Shown here: one piece after another, positions 35,039-43,721 of the stretch | Layout of the letters: every line of letters begins with the position of its first letter | Position numbering within the stretch: the first letter of the stretch is position 1 | Assembly: GCF_052078665.1 (NCBI RefSeq) | Contig: NZ_JBQJIK010000006.1 | Location: forward strand, 62,001 to 126,000 | Origin: Inquilinus sp052078665 | Lineage (GTDB): Bacteria; Pseudomonadota; Alphaproteobacteria; DSM-16000; Inquilinaceae | DNA: 64,000 bases | Direction of reading: 5' to 3' | The notes under the pieces: generated by a model | What the model was told of the DNA's origin: nothing | Database searches by the model: none | Seen by the model: the letters and a program-made list of their open reading frames with translations, nothing else | Position numbers and translations under genes: made by a program

Positions 35039-35965
35039 ATGGCCGAGATCACCGCGGCGCTGGTGAAGGAGCTTCGTGAGAAGACCGGCGCGGGCATGAT
35101 GGATTGCAAGAAGGCGCTCGGCGAGAGCGGCGGCGACCTGGAGACCGCGGTCGACTGGCTGCGCAAGAAGGGCCTGGCGGCCGCCGCGAAGAAGGCCGGC
35201 CGCGTCGCCGCCGAGGGCCTGGTCGGCGCTGCCGTTGAAGGCACCCGGGGCGCTCTGGTCGAGGTCAATTCCGAGACCGACTTCGTGTCGCGCAACGACA
35301 AGTTCCAGGGCCTGGTCTCGACTCTGGCCGGCCTCGCCCTCGCGGCGAATGGCGACGTCGAGGCGCTGGCCGCCAGCGCCTATCCCGGCACCGGCCGCAC
35401 CGCCGCCGAGGAGGTGACGCATCTGGTCGCCACCATCGGCGAGAACATCAGCCTGCGCCGCAGCGCCGCCCTGTCGGTGTCGGACGGCGTCGTCGCCGCC
35501 TACATCCACAGCCCGGTGGCCGCCGGCCTGGGCAAGATCGGCGTGCTGGTGGCGCTGGAATCGACCGGCGACAAGGCCAAGCTCGAGGCCTTCGGCCGGC
35601 AGATCGCGATGCATGTCGCGGCGGCCCGGCCGGAAGCCCTGCACATCGCCGATGTCGACGCTAGCAACCTCGAGCGCGAGCGCGCCGTGCTGGTCGAGCA
35701 GGCCCGCGCCAGCGGCAAGCCCGAGGCGATCATCGACAAGATGGTCGAGGGCCGGCTGCGCAAGTACTACGAGGAAGTGGTGCTGTACGAGCAGGTCTGG
35801 GTGCTGGACGGCGAGACCAAGGTCCGCAAGGCGATCGAGGATGCCGCCAAGGATGCCGGTGCTCCGGTCGCGGTGACCGGCTTCGTCCGCTTCGTGCTCG
35901 GTGAGGGCATCGAGAAGGAGCAGGGCGACTTCGCGGCGGAAGTGGCGGCCACGCTCGGCCGCTGA
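35039..35965 (+). CDS. tsf: Elongation factor Ts
   Basis: 308 aa from ATG 35039 (MAEITAALVKELREKTGAGM). The signature MMDCKKALGESGGDLE and core NSETDFVSRNDKFQ (the EF-Tu-contacting TDF motif) are intact, and the C-terminal region EVVLYEQVWVLDGETKV follows. It exchanges GDP for GTP on EF-Tu. Located between rpsB and pyrH, the standard order. Confidence 0.98.
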   Translation: MAEITAALVKELREKTGAGMMDCKKALGESGGDLETAVDWLRKKGLAAAAKKAGRVAAEGLVGAAVEGTRGALVEVNSETDFVSRNDKFQGLVSTLAGLALAANGDVEALAASAYPGTGRTAAEEVTHLVATIGENISLRRSAALSVSDGVVAAYIHSPVAAGLGKIGVLVALESTGDKAKLEAFGRQIAMHVAAARPEALHIADVDASNLERERAVLVEQARASGKPEAIIDKMVEGRLRKYYEEVVLYEQVWVLDGETKVRKAIEDAAKDAGAPVAVTGFVRFVLGEGIEKEQGDFAAEVAATLGR

Positions 35966-36010
35966 GCCGGACCCGGGACCAGATAAGCGGCGCTGAGGGA
36001 GTGGAGCGAC

Positions 36011-36736
36011 ATGGCGAGAGCGGCCCAGTATCGACGGGTGCTGTTGAAGATTTCCGGGGAAGCCCTGATGGGCGACCAGGATTACGGCATCGACCCGAAG
36101 ATGGTGGAGCGCATCGCCGATGATGTCGCCCAGGTCCACGCCCTCGGCGTCGAGATCTGCATGGTGGTCGGCGGCGGCAACATCTTCCGCGGCATCAGCG
36201 GCGCCGCCTCCGGCATCGAGCGGGCGACCGCCGACTACATGGGCATGCTGGCCACGGTGATGAACGGCCTGGCGCTGCAGAGCGCCTGCGAGCACAAGGG
36301 CCTGCACACCCGCGTGGTCTCGGCCATCCCGATGCAGACGGTGTGCGAGCCCTATATCCGGCGCCGGGCGATCCGGCACATGGAGAAGGGCCGCGTCGTC
36401 ATCTTCGTCGGCGGCACCGGCAACCCGTTCTTCACCACCGACACCGGCGCCGCGCTGCGGGCCTCGGAGATGGGCTGCGACGCCCTGCTCATGGGCAAGC
36501 AGGTCGATGGTGTGTACGACGCCGACCCGCTGCGGGTCGCGGGGGCCAAGCGCTTCGATCGCTTGACCTATATGGATGTGCTGGCGAAAGATCTCCGCGT
36601 CATGGATCATGCGGCGATTTCGCTGGCCCGTGAGAACAAGATCCCGATCCTGGTCTTCTCCATCAACGAGCATGGCGCGTTCGCGGAGGTGGTCGCAGGG
36701 CAGGGACGCTACACTATCGTGACCGAGGAGGGCTGA
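36011..36736 (+). CDS. pyrH: UMP kinase
   Basis: 241 aa from ATG 36011. Amino-acid-kinase fold: VLLKISGEALMG (ATP phosphate loop), VVGGGNIFRGI, TADYMGMLATVMNGLALQ, FVGGTGNPFFTTDTGAALRA and GKQVDGVYDADP. It makes UDP from UMP and, as a hexamer, is GTP-activated and UTP-inhibited. It starts 45 bases after tsf and ends two bases before frr. Confidence 0.98.
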   Translation: MARAAQYRRVLLKISGEALMGDQDYGIDPKMVERIADDVAQVHALGVEICMVVGGGNIFRGISGAASGIERATADYMGMLATVMNGLALQSACEHKGLHTRVVSAIPMQTVCEPYIRRRAIRHMEKGRVVIFVGGTGNPFFTTDTGAALRASEMGCDALLMGKQVDGVYDADPLRVAGAKRFDRLTYMDVLAKDLRVMDHAAISLARENKIPILVFSINEHGAFAEVVAGQGRYTIVTEEG

Positions 36737-36738
36737 GC

Positions 36739-37296
36739 GTGGCCAAAGCCGATCTCGACGACATCTCCCGCCGCATGGCGGGTGCTCTGGAGTCCCTGCG
36801 CAAGGATCTCGCCGGTCTCCGCACCGGCCGCGCCAGCATCAGCCTGCTCGAGCCGATCACGGTCGACGTCTACGGTGCCCAGATGCCGCTGAACCAGGTC
36901 GGCACCATCGGCGTGCCCGAGCCGCGCCTCCTGACCGTCTCGGTCTGGGACCGCAGCGCGGTCAAGGCGGTGGAGAAGGCGATCCGCGATTCCGGCCTCG
37001 GCCTCAACCCGCAGACCGAGGGCCAGACCGTGCGCGTGCCGCTGCCGGAGCTGAGCGAGGAGCGCCGCCGCGAGCTGACCAAGGTCGCCGGCAAATACGC
37101 CGAGGCCGCCCGCGTCGCGGTGCGCAACGTCCGCCGCGACGGCATGGACGCGCTGAAGCGCTCCGAGAAGGACCACGAGATCTCCGAGGACGAGCACAAG
37201 CGCCTGTCCGACGAGATCCAGGCCCTGACCGACAGCCACGTCCGCAAGGTCGACGAGGCGGCGGCGCAGAAGGAAAAAGAGATCCTCCAGGTCTGA
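36739..37296 (+). CDS. frr: Ribosome recycling factor
   Basis: 185 aa from GTG 36739 (MAKADLDDISRRMAGALESL). Hallmarks are LRTGRASISLLEPITVDVYG, RRELTKVAGKYAEAARVAVR and the C-terminal helix NVRRDGMDALKRSEKD. It splits post-termination ribosomes together with EF-G. The non-ATG start sits two bases after the pyrH stop, indicating coupled translation. Confidence 0.97.
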   Translation: MAKADLDDISRRMAGALESLRKDLAGLRTGRASISLLEPITVDVYGAQMPLNQVGTIGVPEPRLLTVSVWDRSAVKAVEKAIRDSGLGLNPQTEGQTVRVPLPELSEERRRELTKVAGKYAEAARVAVRNVRRDGMDALKRSEKDHEISEDEHKRLSDEIQALTDSHVRKVDEAAAQKEKEILQV

Positions 37297-37304
37297 GCAT
37301 CGGG

Positions 37305-38039
37305 ATGCACCGTTTCGCCCCCAAGGCCGAGGACCAGCCCGCGCTCCATGTCGCGATCATCATGGACGGCAACGGTCGCTGGGCGACCGGCCGCGGCCTG
37401 CCGCGCACGCTGGGCCATCGCAAGGGCATCGACGCCGTGCAGCGGACGATCGACGCCTCGATCGAGCTCGGCGTCGGCTATCTGACGCTGTTCGGCTTCT
37501 CCACCGAGAACTGGCGCCGGCCGATCCTCGAGGTCGGCGAGCTGATGAAGCTGCTGCGGCTCTTCCTGCGCGGCGAGCTGAAGGCCCTGCACCAGAAGGG
37601 CGTGCGGCTGCGCTTCATCGGCGATCGCGAGCGCCTGGCGCCCGACATCGTCGACCTGCTGGCCGAGAGCGAGGCGCTGACCCAGGACAACACCCGGCTG
37701 AACCTCACCGTCGCGCTCAGCTACGGCGCCCGGCAGGAGATCACCGAAGCGGCGCGCCGGGTGGCGCGCGAGGTCGCCTCGGGGGCGCTGCTGCCGGACG
37801 CGATCGACGAAGGGCTGTTCGCCAGCCGCCTGTTCACCGCCGACCTGCCCGACCCCGACCTGATCATCCGCACCAGCGGCGAGCAGCGGATCAGCAACTT
37901 CCTGCTGTGGCAGGCGGCCTATGCCGAGCTGATCTTCATCGACACGCTGTGGCCGGATTTCGGCCATGCCGACCTCGAGGCAGCCCTCGCCGAGTTCCGG
38001 CGGCGGGAACGTCGCTATGGCGCTGTCGGTGGCCAGTAA
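37305..38039 (+). CDS. uppS: Undecaprenyl diphosphate synthase (cis-prenyltransferase)
   Basis: 244 aa from ATG 37305. Catalytic start HVAIIMDGNGRWATGRGLPR with the magnesium Asp, then HRKGIDAVQRTI, LTLFGFSTENWRRP and the C-terminal PDPDLIIRTSGEQRISNFLL with WPDFG. It makes the C55 lipid carrier for peptidoglycan and surface polysaccharides from farnesyl-PP and IPP. The next gene, cdsA, starts 23 bases inside its 3' end. Confidence 0.97.
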   Translation: MHRFAPKAEDQPALHVAIIMDGNGRWATGRGLPRTLGHRKGIDAVQRTIDASIELGVGYLTLFGFSTENWRRPILEVGELMKLLRLFLRGELKALHQKGVRLRFIGDRERLAPDIVDLLAESEALTQDNTRLNLTVALSYGARQEITEAARRVAREVASGALLPDAIDEGLFASRLFTADLPDPDLIIRTSGEQRISNFLLWQAAYAELIFIDTLWPDFGHADLEAALAEFRRRERRYGAVGGQ

Positions 38040-38832
38040 GCCCAGCAACCTGGCGCTGCGGATCCTCTCCAGCCTCGTTCTCGGACCGCTGATCCTCGCC
38101 GCCGTCTATGTCGGCGCGTGGGAGTTCGCGGTCATCGTCGCGCTGCTCGGCGTGCTCGGCGTCGACGAATGGCTGCGGATGGTGCTGCGGCGGCCGCCGC
38201 CCGGCTGGGTCCGGGGCCTGGCCGGCCTCGGCATCGTCGCGGTGACGATCGCCACGGGCTGCGCCGGCGCCGTCGCCGGCCTGGTCGTGCTGGCCGCGGC
38301 GACCGTGGCCTTCGACATCGTGGTCAATCTGCGCCTCGGCACGCCCGGCCGGATGCCGGCGCTGGGGCTGCCCTATCTCGGCCTGACCGTGGTCGCGCTG
38401 CTGCATCTGCGCCAGGACGGCTGGCAGCCGGTGCTCTGGCTGCTGCTGGTGGTCTGGGCCACCGATATCGGCGGCTACATCTTCGGCCGCTGGATCGGCG
38501 GGCCGAAGCTGGCGCCGCGGCTGAGCCCGAAGAAGACCTGGGCCGGGCTGGTCGGCGGGGCCGGCCTGGCGGCCGTGGCCGGCGCCGCCGCGATCGCGGT
38601 GCTGCACCGGGCCGGCGCGGCGCTTCTCGCCGTCCCGGGCGCCGCGCTGCTCGCCCTGGTGGCCCAGGCCGGCGACCTCGCCGAATCCGCGGTCAAGCGC
38701 CATTACGGGGTCAAGGACAGCGGCGACCTGATCCCCGGCCATGGCGGCGTGCTCGACCGGATCGACGGCCTGCTGGCCGCGGCGCCGGTCTTCGCCTTGT
38801 TCACAGCCCTTTTGGATGCATCGTTCAGATGA
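38017..38832 (+). CDS. cdsA: Phosphatidate cytidylyltransferase
   Basis: 271 aa from ATG 38017, overlapping uppS by 23 bases; a strictly later start would lose the first membrane span. About seven hydrophobic spans (ALRILSSLVLGPLILAAVYV; GIVAVTIATGCAGAVAGLVV). The CdsA signature is complete: ESAVKRHYGVKDSGDLIPGH followed by GGVLDRID. Makes CDP-diacylglycerol from CTP and phosphatidate. Ends in an ATGA overlap with dxr. Confidence 0.95.
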   Translation: MALSVASKPSNLALRILSSLVLGPLILAAVYVGAWEFAVIVALLGVLGVDEWLRMVLRRPPPGWVRGLAGLGIVAVTIATGCAGAVAGLVVLAAATVAFDIVVNLRLGTPGRMPALGLPYLGLTVVALLHLRQDGWQPVLWLLLVVWATDIGGYIFGRWIGGPKLAPRLSPKKTWAGLVGGAGLAAVAGAAAIAVLHRAGAALLAVPGAALLALVAQAGDLAESAVKRHYGVKDSGDLIPGHGGVLDRIDGLLAAAPVFALFTALLDASFR

Positions 38833-39989
38833 TCTCGGCCCCGTCCGCGGATGCTCCGCGCTCCGTCACCATCCTCGGCGCCACCGGCTCGGTCGGCGCC
38901 AGCACCGTCGACCTGATCGGCCGGTCGCCGGAGCGCTTCACGGTCGAGGCGGTGACCGCCAACAAGGATGCGGAGCGGCTGGCGGCGATCGCCCGGCAGC
39001 TCGGCGCCCGCTACGCCGCGGTGGCGGATGAGGCGGCCTATCCGGCGCTGAAGGCGGCCTTGTCCGGCAGCGGCATCGAGGCGGCTGGCGGCGCCGAGGC
39101 GGTGGTGGCGGCGGCGGCCCGGCCGGCCGAATGGGTGATGGGCGCCATCGTCGGCGCCGCCGGGCTGCAGCCGATCCTGACCGCGATCCGGCGCGGCGCC
39201 ATGGTCGCCTTCGCCAACAAGGAGTGCCTGGTCTGCGCCGGCGAGCTGATGATGGCCGAGGTGCGGCGGCATGGCGCCACGCTGCTGCCGGTCGACAGCG
39301 AGCACAACGCCATCTTCCAGGTGTTCCAGCCCGGCGCGAAGGTGCGGCGGCTGATCCTGACCGCCTCGGGCGGGCCGTTCCGGGAATGGACGCGCGACCA
39401 GATGGCGGTGGCGACGCCGGCCCAGGCGGTGGCACATCCGAACTGGAGCATGGGCGCTAAGATCTCGGTCGACAGCGCCACCCTGATGAACAAGGGGCTC
39501 GAGCTGATCGAGGCGTCGCATCTCTTCGCCATGCCGGAGGACCGGATCGAGATCGTGGTCCACCCGCAATCGGTGATCCACAGCCTGGTCGACTATGCCG
39601 ACGGCTCGGTGCTGGCCCAGCTCGGCGTGCCCGACATGCGGGTGCCGATCGCCTACACCCTGGCCTGGCCGGAGCGGATGGAGACGCCCTGCGCCGCGCT
39701 GGACCTGGCCAAGATCGCCCGGCTCGACTTCCAGGAACCGGACCCGGAGCGGTTCCCGGCGCTGCGGCTGACCCGGGAATGCCTGCGGCAAGGTGGCTCA
39801 GCCGCGACCGTGCTGAATGCCGCCAACGAGGTGGCGGTGGCGGCCTTCCTGGAGGGGCGGATCGGCTTCCTCGACATCGAGCGGATCGTCGAGGGCACCC
39901 TTGCCATGATTCCGGCACAAGCTGTGGCGACTCTGGACGAGATGTTCGCCATCGACGCCACAGCGCGACGGCATGCCGCTGCGCTTTGA
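38829..39989 (+). CDS. dxr: 1-deoxy-D-xylulose 5-phosphate reductoisomerase
   Basis: 386 aa from ATG 38829 within the cdsA stop (ATGA). NADPH loop VTILGATGSVGASTVDLI; metal/substrate motifs LLPVDSEHNAIFQ, TASGGPFREW and PNWSMGAKISVDSATLMNKG; then HPQSVIHSLVDYADGSVLAQ. Second step of the MEP isoprenoid pathway, feeding uppS upstream. Slightly shorter than E. coli Dxr but all catalytic blocks present. Confidence 0.97.
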   Translation: MISAPSADAPRSVTILGATGSVGASTVDLIGRSPERFTVEAVTANKDAERLAAIARQLGARYAAVADEAAYPALKAALSGSGIEAAGGAEAVVAAAARPAEWVMGAIVGAAGLQPILTAIRRGAMVAFANKECLVCAGELMMAEVRRHGATLLPVDSEHNAIFQVFQPGAKVRRLILTASGGPFREWTRDQMAVATPAQAVAHPNWSMGAKISVDSATLMNKGLELIEASHLFAMPEDRIEIVVHPQSVIHSLVDYADGSVLAQLGVPDMRVPIAYTLAWPERMETPCAALDLAKIARLDFQEPDPERFPALRLTRECLRQGGSAATVLNAANEVAVAAFLEGRIGFLDIERIVEGTLAMIPAQAVATLDEMFAIDATARRHAAAL

Positions 39990-40037
39990 ATTTGCGGGCA
40001 AGCGGGCCCACATAGGCCCTCTGGCCGAGAGGTATGT

Positions 40038-41153
40038 ATGACGCTGTTCACCTATCTGATCCCGTTCCTGGTCGTGCTGACCGTCCTCGTCTTCGTGCAC
40101 GAGTTCGGCCACTATTGGGTCGCCCGCCGCAACGGGGTGCGGGTCGAGACCTTCTCGATCGGCTTCGGGCCGGAGCTGTTCGGCTTCAACGACCGGCACG
40201 GCACCCGCTGGAAGTTCAGCGCCGTGCCGCTCGGCGGCTATGTGAAGATGTTCGGCGACGCCGACGCCGCCTCCAGCCCGGCACCCGCGGCGCTGGACGG
40301 CATGACCGAAGACCAGCGGTCGGTGTCGTTCCATCACAAGCCGGTCGGCCAGCGCGCCGCGATCGCCGCCGCAGGGCCGATCGCGAACTTCCTGTTCTCG
40401 ATCATCGCCCTGTTCTTCCTGTTCCTGGTCGGCGGCCATCCCTTCCCGCCGGCGGTGGTGGGCGACGTCTCGGCCGGCGGCGCCGCGGCCGAGGCCGGGA
40501 TCCGGTCGGGGGACCGGATCACCAGCATCGACGGCACCGCGGTCGACCGCGTCGCCGAGCGCGGCGTCGCGGTCCGCAGCGGCGGCGGCAAGGCGGTCGC
40601 GCTCGGCATCGACCGCAACGGCGAGGCGCTGAGCTTCGACCTGACGCCGCGGCAGGAGACGGTGGAGACGAACGATGGCGGCAGCGCCACCATCTGGCGC
40701 CTCGGCATCGCCGCCGACACCGGCCCCTACGGCGTCGTGGAGGCAGCCCGGATGTCGGTCAGCGAGAGCTGGGCGATCGTGTCGATGACCGCCTCGGCGA
40801 TCGGCGAGATGGTGTCGGGCCAGCGCGGCACCGAGGATCTCGGCGGCCCGATCCGGATCGCCCAGATGTCCGGCGAGGTCTATCAGGTCGGCATCGTGGC
40901 GCTGCTCTGGTTCATGGCGATCCTGTCGATCAATCTCGGCCTGATCAACCTGGTGCCGATCCCGATGCTGGACGGCGGCCACCTGCTGTTCTGCGCGATC
41001 GAGGCGATCCGCGGCCGTCCGCTCGGCGCGCGCGCCCAAGAATACGGTTTCCGCCTTGGGCTCGCTTTGGTATTAACCCTGATGCTCTTCGCGACCTGGA
41101 ACGACCTGGTCCAACTCAAGGTAGTGGCCTTTTTCAAAGGCTTGGTGTCCTGA
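40038..41153 (+). CDS. rseP: Site-2 intramembrane zinc protease RseP/MmpA
   Basis: 371 aa from ATG 40038. The zinc site is FVHEFGHYWVARR in the first membrane span, the second ligand is in LVPIPMLDGGHLLF, and one PDZ domain (VVGDVSAGGAAAEAGIRSGD) lies in the periplasm. It cuts membrane anti-sigma factors and remnant signal peptides. It could process the anti-sigma factor near the left end of this window, an inference from family function. dxr-rseP-bamA order is standard. Confidence 0.95.
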   Translation: MTLFTYLIPFLVVLTVLVFVHEFGHYWVARRNGVRVETFSIGFGPELFGFNDRHGTRWKFSAVPLGGYVKMFGDADAASSPAPAALDGMTEDQRSVSFHHKPVGQRAAIAAAGPIANFLFSIIALFFLFLVGGHPFPPAVVGDVSAGGAAAEAGIRSGDRITSIDGTAVDRVAERGVAVRSGGGKAVALGIDRNGEALSFDLTPRQETVETNDGGSATIWRLGIAADTGPYGVVEAARMSVSESWAIVSMTASAIGEMVSGQRGTEDLGGPIRIAQMSGEVYQVGIVALLWFMAILSINLGLINLVPIPMLDGGHLLFCAIEAIRGRPLGARAQEYGFRLGLALVLTLMLFATWNDLVQLKVVAFFKGLVS

Positions 41154-41238
41154 GCCGGGACGTGTTACCGGATCACGGCGGCTGTGACTCGCCGCGATCC
41201 GCAGCCGCTGGAGTGGGGGCGGCGGTCGTTCGTCAAGC

Positions 41239-41272
41239 CTCTCGCACCCGATCGATCGATCGGGCGTGAGAG
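41239..41272. promoter_or_regulatory. 18-bp perfect palindrome in the bamA leader
   Basis: CCCGATCGATCGATCGGG (41247-41264) is self-complementary, flanked by CTCTC (41239) and GAGAG (41272) that extend the stem past a 3x3 internal loop. It sits 35 bases before the bamA start. It may be a terminator/attenuator for the upstream operon or an operator; no T-run follows. Confidence 0.45.
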
Positions 41273-41306
41273 GATGGGTGTGAGTTTGAGGGGAAAGTAG
41301 AAACCG

Positions 41307-43598
41307 ATGTCGACCGTGACCTCCCGACTCTGGCTCGCGGCCGTGGCGGCTGTCGCTCTCAGTACGGCGCCGATGACGGCGCCGGCGCAGACCCGCGGTG
41401 CAGGGACCATCGCCGACGTCAAGGTCGAGGGGTCGCAGCGGATCGAGCCCGCCACCGTGATCTCCTACATGGCGATCAAGCCGGGCGACGACTACAGCGA
41501 CCGCGGCGTGGACGAGTCCGTCAAGAGCCTGTTCGCCACCGGCCTGTTCGCCAATGTCCAGATCCGGCGTGAAGGGTCGAGCCTGGTGGTGACGGTCGAA
41601 GAGAACCCGATCATCAACGAGATCGCGTTCGAGGGGAACGACCGCTTCGACGACACCAAGCTGACGGCCGAGATCGAGGAGCGCCCGCGGCAGGTCTACA
41701 CCCGCACCAAGGCGCAGAGCGACGCCGACCGCATCCAGCAGCTGTACCGCCGCAGCGGCCGCTTCGCCGTCGCGGTCGAGCCGAAGATCATCAAGCTCGA
41801 CCAGAACCGCGTGAACCTGGTGTTCGAGATCCGCGAGGGCGACCTCGCCAAGATCGAGCGGATCAACTTCGTCGGCAACCGCGCCTTCTCCAACGGCGAG
41901 CTGCGCGACGAGATCCTGACCAAGGAGACCGAGTGGTGGAACATCCTCGCCTCCAACGACACCTATGACCCCGACCGCCTGGCCGTCGACCAGGAGATGC
42001 TGCGCCGCTACTACCTCAATCGCGGCTATGCCGATTTCCGCGTGGTCTCGGCGGTGTCGGAGCTGGCGCCGGACGGCGAGGGCTTCTTCATCACCTTCAC
42101 AGTCGACGAGGGCGAGCGCTACAAGTTCGGCAAGATCGACGTCAACAGCGCCCTGCCGGGCGTGACGCCGGAGGAGCTGCGGACCGTCATCGTCAGCAAT
42201 GAGGGCGACTGGTACTCCAGCAAGTCGGTCGAGGATACGATCCAGGCCCTGACCACCTATCTCGGCGACCGGCAATACGCCTTTGTCGACATTCAGCCCT
42301 CGGTGCAGCGCAATCGCGACGAGCATCTGATTGCGATCACCTACGAGATCTCGGAAGGCCCGCGCGTCTTCGTCGAGCGGATCGACATCAGCGGCAACGT
42401 CCGCACCGCCGACGAGGTGGTGCGCCGCGAGTTCGAGCTGGCCGAAGGCGACCCGTTCAACGCCTCCCGGCTCAAGAAGTCCGAGACCAACATCCGCAAC
42501 CTCGGCTTCTTCAGCAAGGTCGACATCAAGCCGACCCCGGGCTCAGCGCCGGACCAGACGGTGGTTCAGGCCGCGGTGACCGAACAATCGACCGGCGAAG
42601 TGCAGCTCGGCGTCGGCTATTCGACCAGCGACGGTCCGCTCGGCGATGTCACCGTCCGCGAGCGCAACCTGCTCGGCCGCGGCCAGGACCTGCGGCTGTC
42701 GACCTCGCTCAGCGGAGTGTCCTCGCAGATCGACCTGAGCTTCACCGAGCCTTACTTCCTCGGCCGCAACCTGGCGGCGGGCTTCGACCTGTTCCGCACC
42801 ACGCGCGACAACCAGAGCTTCAGCTCCTACGACGAAACCAACACCGGTTTCGCCCTGCGCATGGGCTATCCGCTGTCGGAGAACCTGCGGCAGACCCTGC
42901 GCTATCGCCTGAACTACCGCCAGATCTCGGAAGTCGAGGACGATGCCTCGCGCTTCATCAAGGAGCAGGAGGGCGACACCCTGTCCTCCGCGGTGCAGCA
43001 GACCCTGAGCTATGACCGGCTGGACAGCCGCATCAACCCGACCGACGGCTACCGGATCACGCTGTCGAACGAGGTCGCCGGCCTCGGCGGCGACGTGCAC
43101 TACTTCAAGACCCAGCTCAGCGCCGACTGGTACTATCCGGTCACTGATTCCATGGTGCTGAACGTCGGCGGCCAGCTCGGCAACATCATCGGCCTCGGCG
43201 AGGATGTCCGGATCAACGACCGCTTCTTCCTGGGCGGCAACTCGTTCCGCGGCTTCCGGACCGGCGGTCTCGGCCCCCGCGACCTCAGCTCCAGCGACAA
43301 GGACGCGCTGGGCGGCAACAACTTCGCCCTCGGCTCGGTCGAGCTCAGCTTCCCGCTCGGCCTGCCCAGCGAATTCGCCCTGCAAGGCCACGCCTTCACC
43401 GATGTCGGCACCCTCTGGGGGTCGGATGAGAGCGGCACCGGCGTCGTCGACGACGCGGCGCTGCGCGCCTCGGCCGGCCTCGGCGTGTCCTGGGCCTCGC
43501 CGTTCGGCCCGATCCGGCTCGACTACGCCTATCCCTTCGCCAAGCGCGACTACGACAAGCAGGAGCAGCTGCACATCAGCTTCGGCACGAGATTCTGA
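41307..43598 (+). CDS. bamA: Outer-membrane beta-barrel assembly protein BamA
   Basis: 763 aa from ATG 41307. Signal peptide MSTVTSRLWLAAVAAVALST...PAQA/QTR. Five POTRA domains (IADVKVEGSQRIEPATVISY; NEIAFEGNDRFDDTKL; IERINFVGNRAFSNGELR; KFGKIDVNSALPG; VERIDISGNVRTADEV), then the barrel with FLGGNSFRGFRTGGLGPRD (the conserved RGF motif) and a C-terminal FGTRF ending in Phe. It inserts barrel proteins into the outer membrane. The skp/ompH gene often found after bamA is absent; a terminator and lpxD follow. Confidence 0.97.
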   Translation: MSTVTSRLWLAAVAAVALSTAPMTAPAQTRGAGTIADVKVEGSQRIEPATVISYMAIKPGDDYSDRGVDESVKSLFATGLFANVQIRREGSSLVVTVEENPIINEIAFEGNDRFDDTKLTAEIEERPRQVYTRTKAQSDADRIQQLYRRSGRFAVAVEPKIIKLDQNRVNLVFEIREGDLAKIERINFVGNRAFSNGELRDEILTKETEWWNILASNDTYDPDRLAVDQEMLRRYYLNRGYADFRVVSAVSELAPDGEGFFITFTVDEGERYKFGKIDVNSALPGVTPEELRTVIVSNEGDWYSSKSVEDTIQALTTYLGDRQYAFVDIQPSVQRNRDEHLIAITYEISEGPRVFVERIDISGNVRTADEVVRREFELAEGDPFNASRLKKSETNIRNLGFFSKVDIKPTPGSAPDQTVVQAAVTEQSTGEVQLGVGYSTSDGPLGDVTVRERNLLGRGQDLRLSTSLSGVSSQIDLSFTEPYFLGRNLAAGFDLFRTTRDNQSFSSYDETNTGFALRMGYPLSENLRQTLRYRLNYRQISEVEDDASRFIKEQEGDTLSSAVQQTLSYDRLDSRINPTDGYRITLSNEVAGLGGDVHYFKTQLSADWYYPVTDSMVLNVGGQLGNIIGLGEDVRINDRFFLGGNSFRGFRTGGLGPRDLSSSDKDALGGNNFALGSVELSFPLGLPSEFALQGHAFTDVGTLWGSDESGTGVVDDAALRASAGLGVSWASPFGPIRLDYAYPFAKRDYDKQEQLHISFGTRF

Positions 43599-43640
43599 TT
43601 GGTGCGGCGCCGGCCCGCTTCCGCGGTCGCGCGACTATCC

Positions 43641-43669
43641 GCGGCGCCGGCGAAGGCCGGCGCCGCTTT
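43641..43669 (+). terminator. Strong hairpin between bamA and lpxD
   Basis: GCGGCGCCGGC-GAAG-GCCGGCGCCGC, eleven perfect pairs with a GNRA-like loop, then TTTCGTTCT. 43 bases after the bamA stop. It would separate bamA from the lipid A genes, at least partly. Confidence 0.75.
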
Positions 43670-43721
43670 CGTTCTCGGCGGGATCGCCGCTGCCCGCCAG
43701 CTGTGAACTGAGAGTGCGCCC

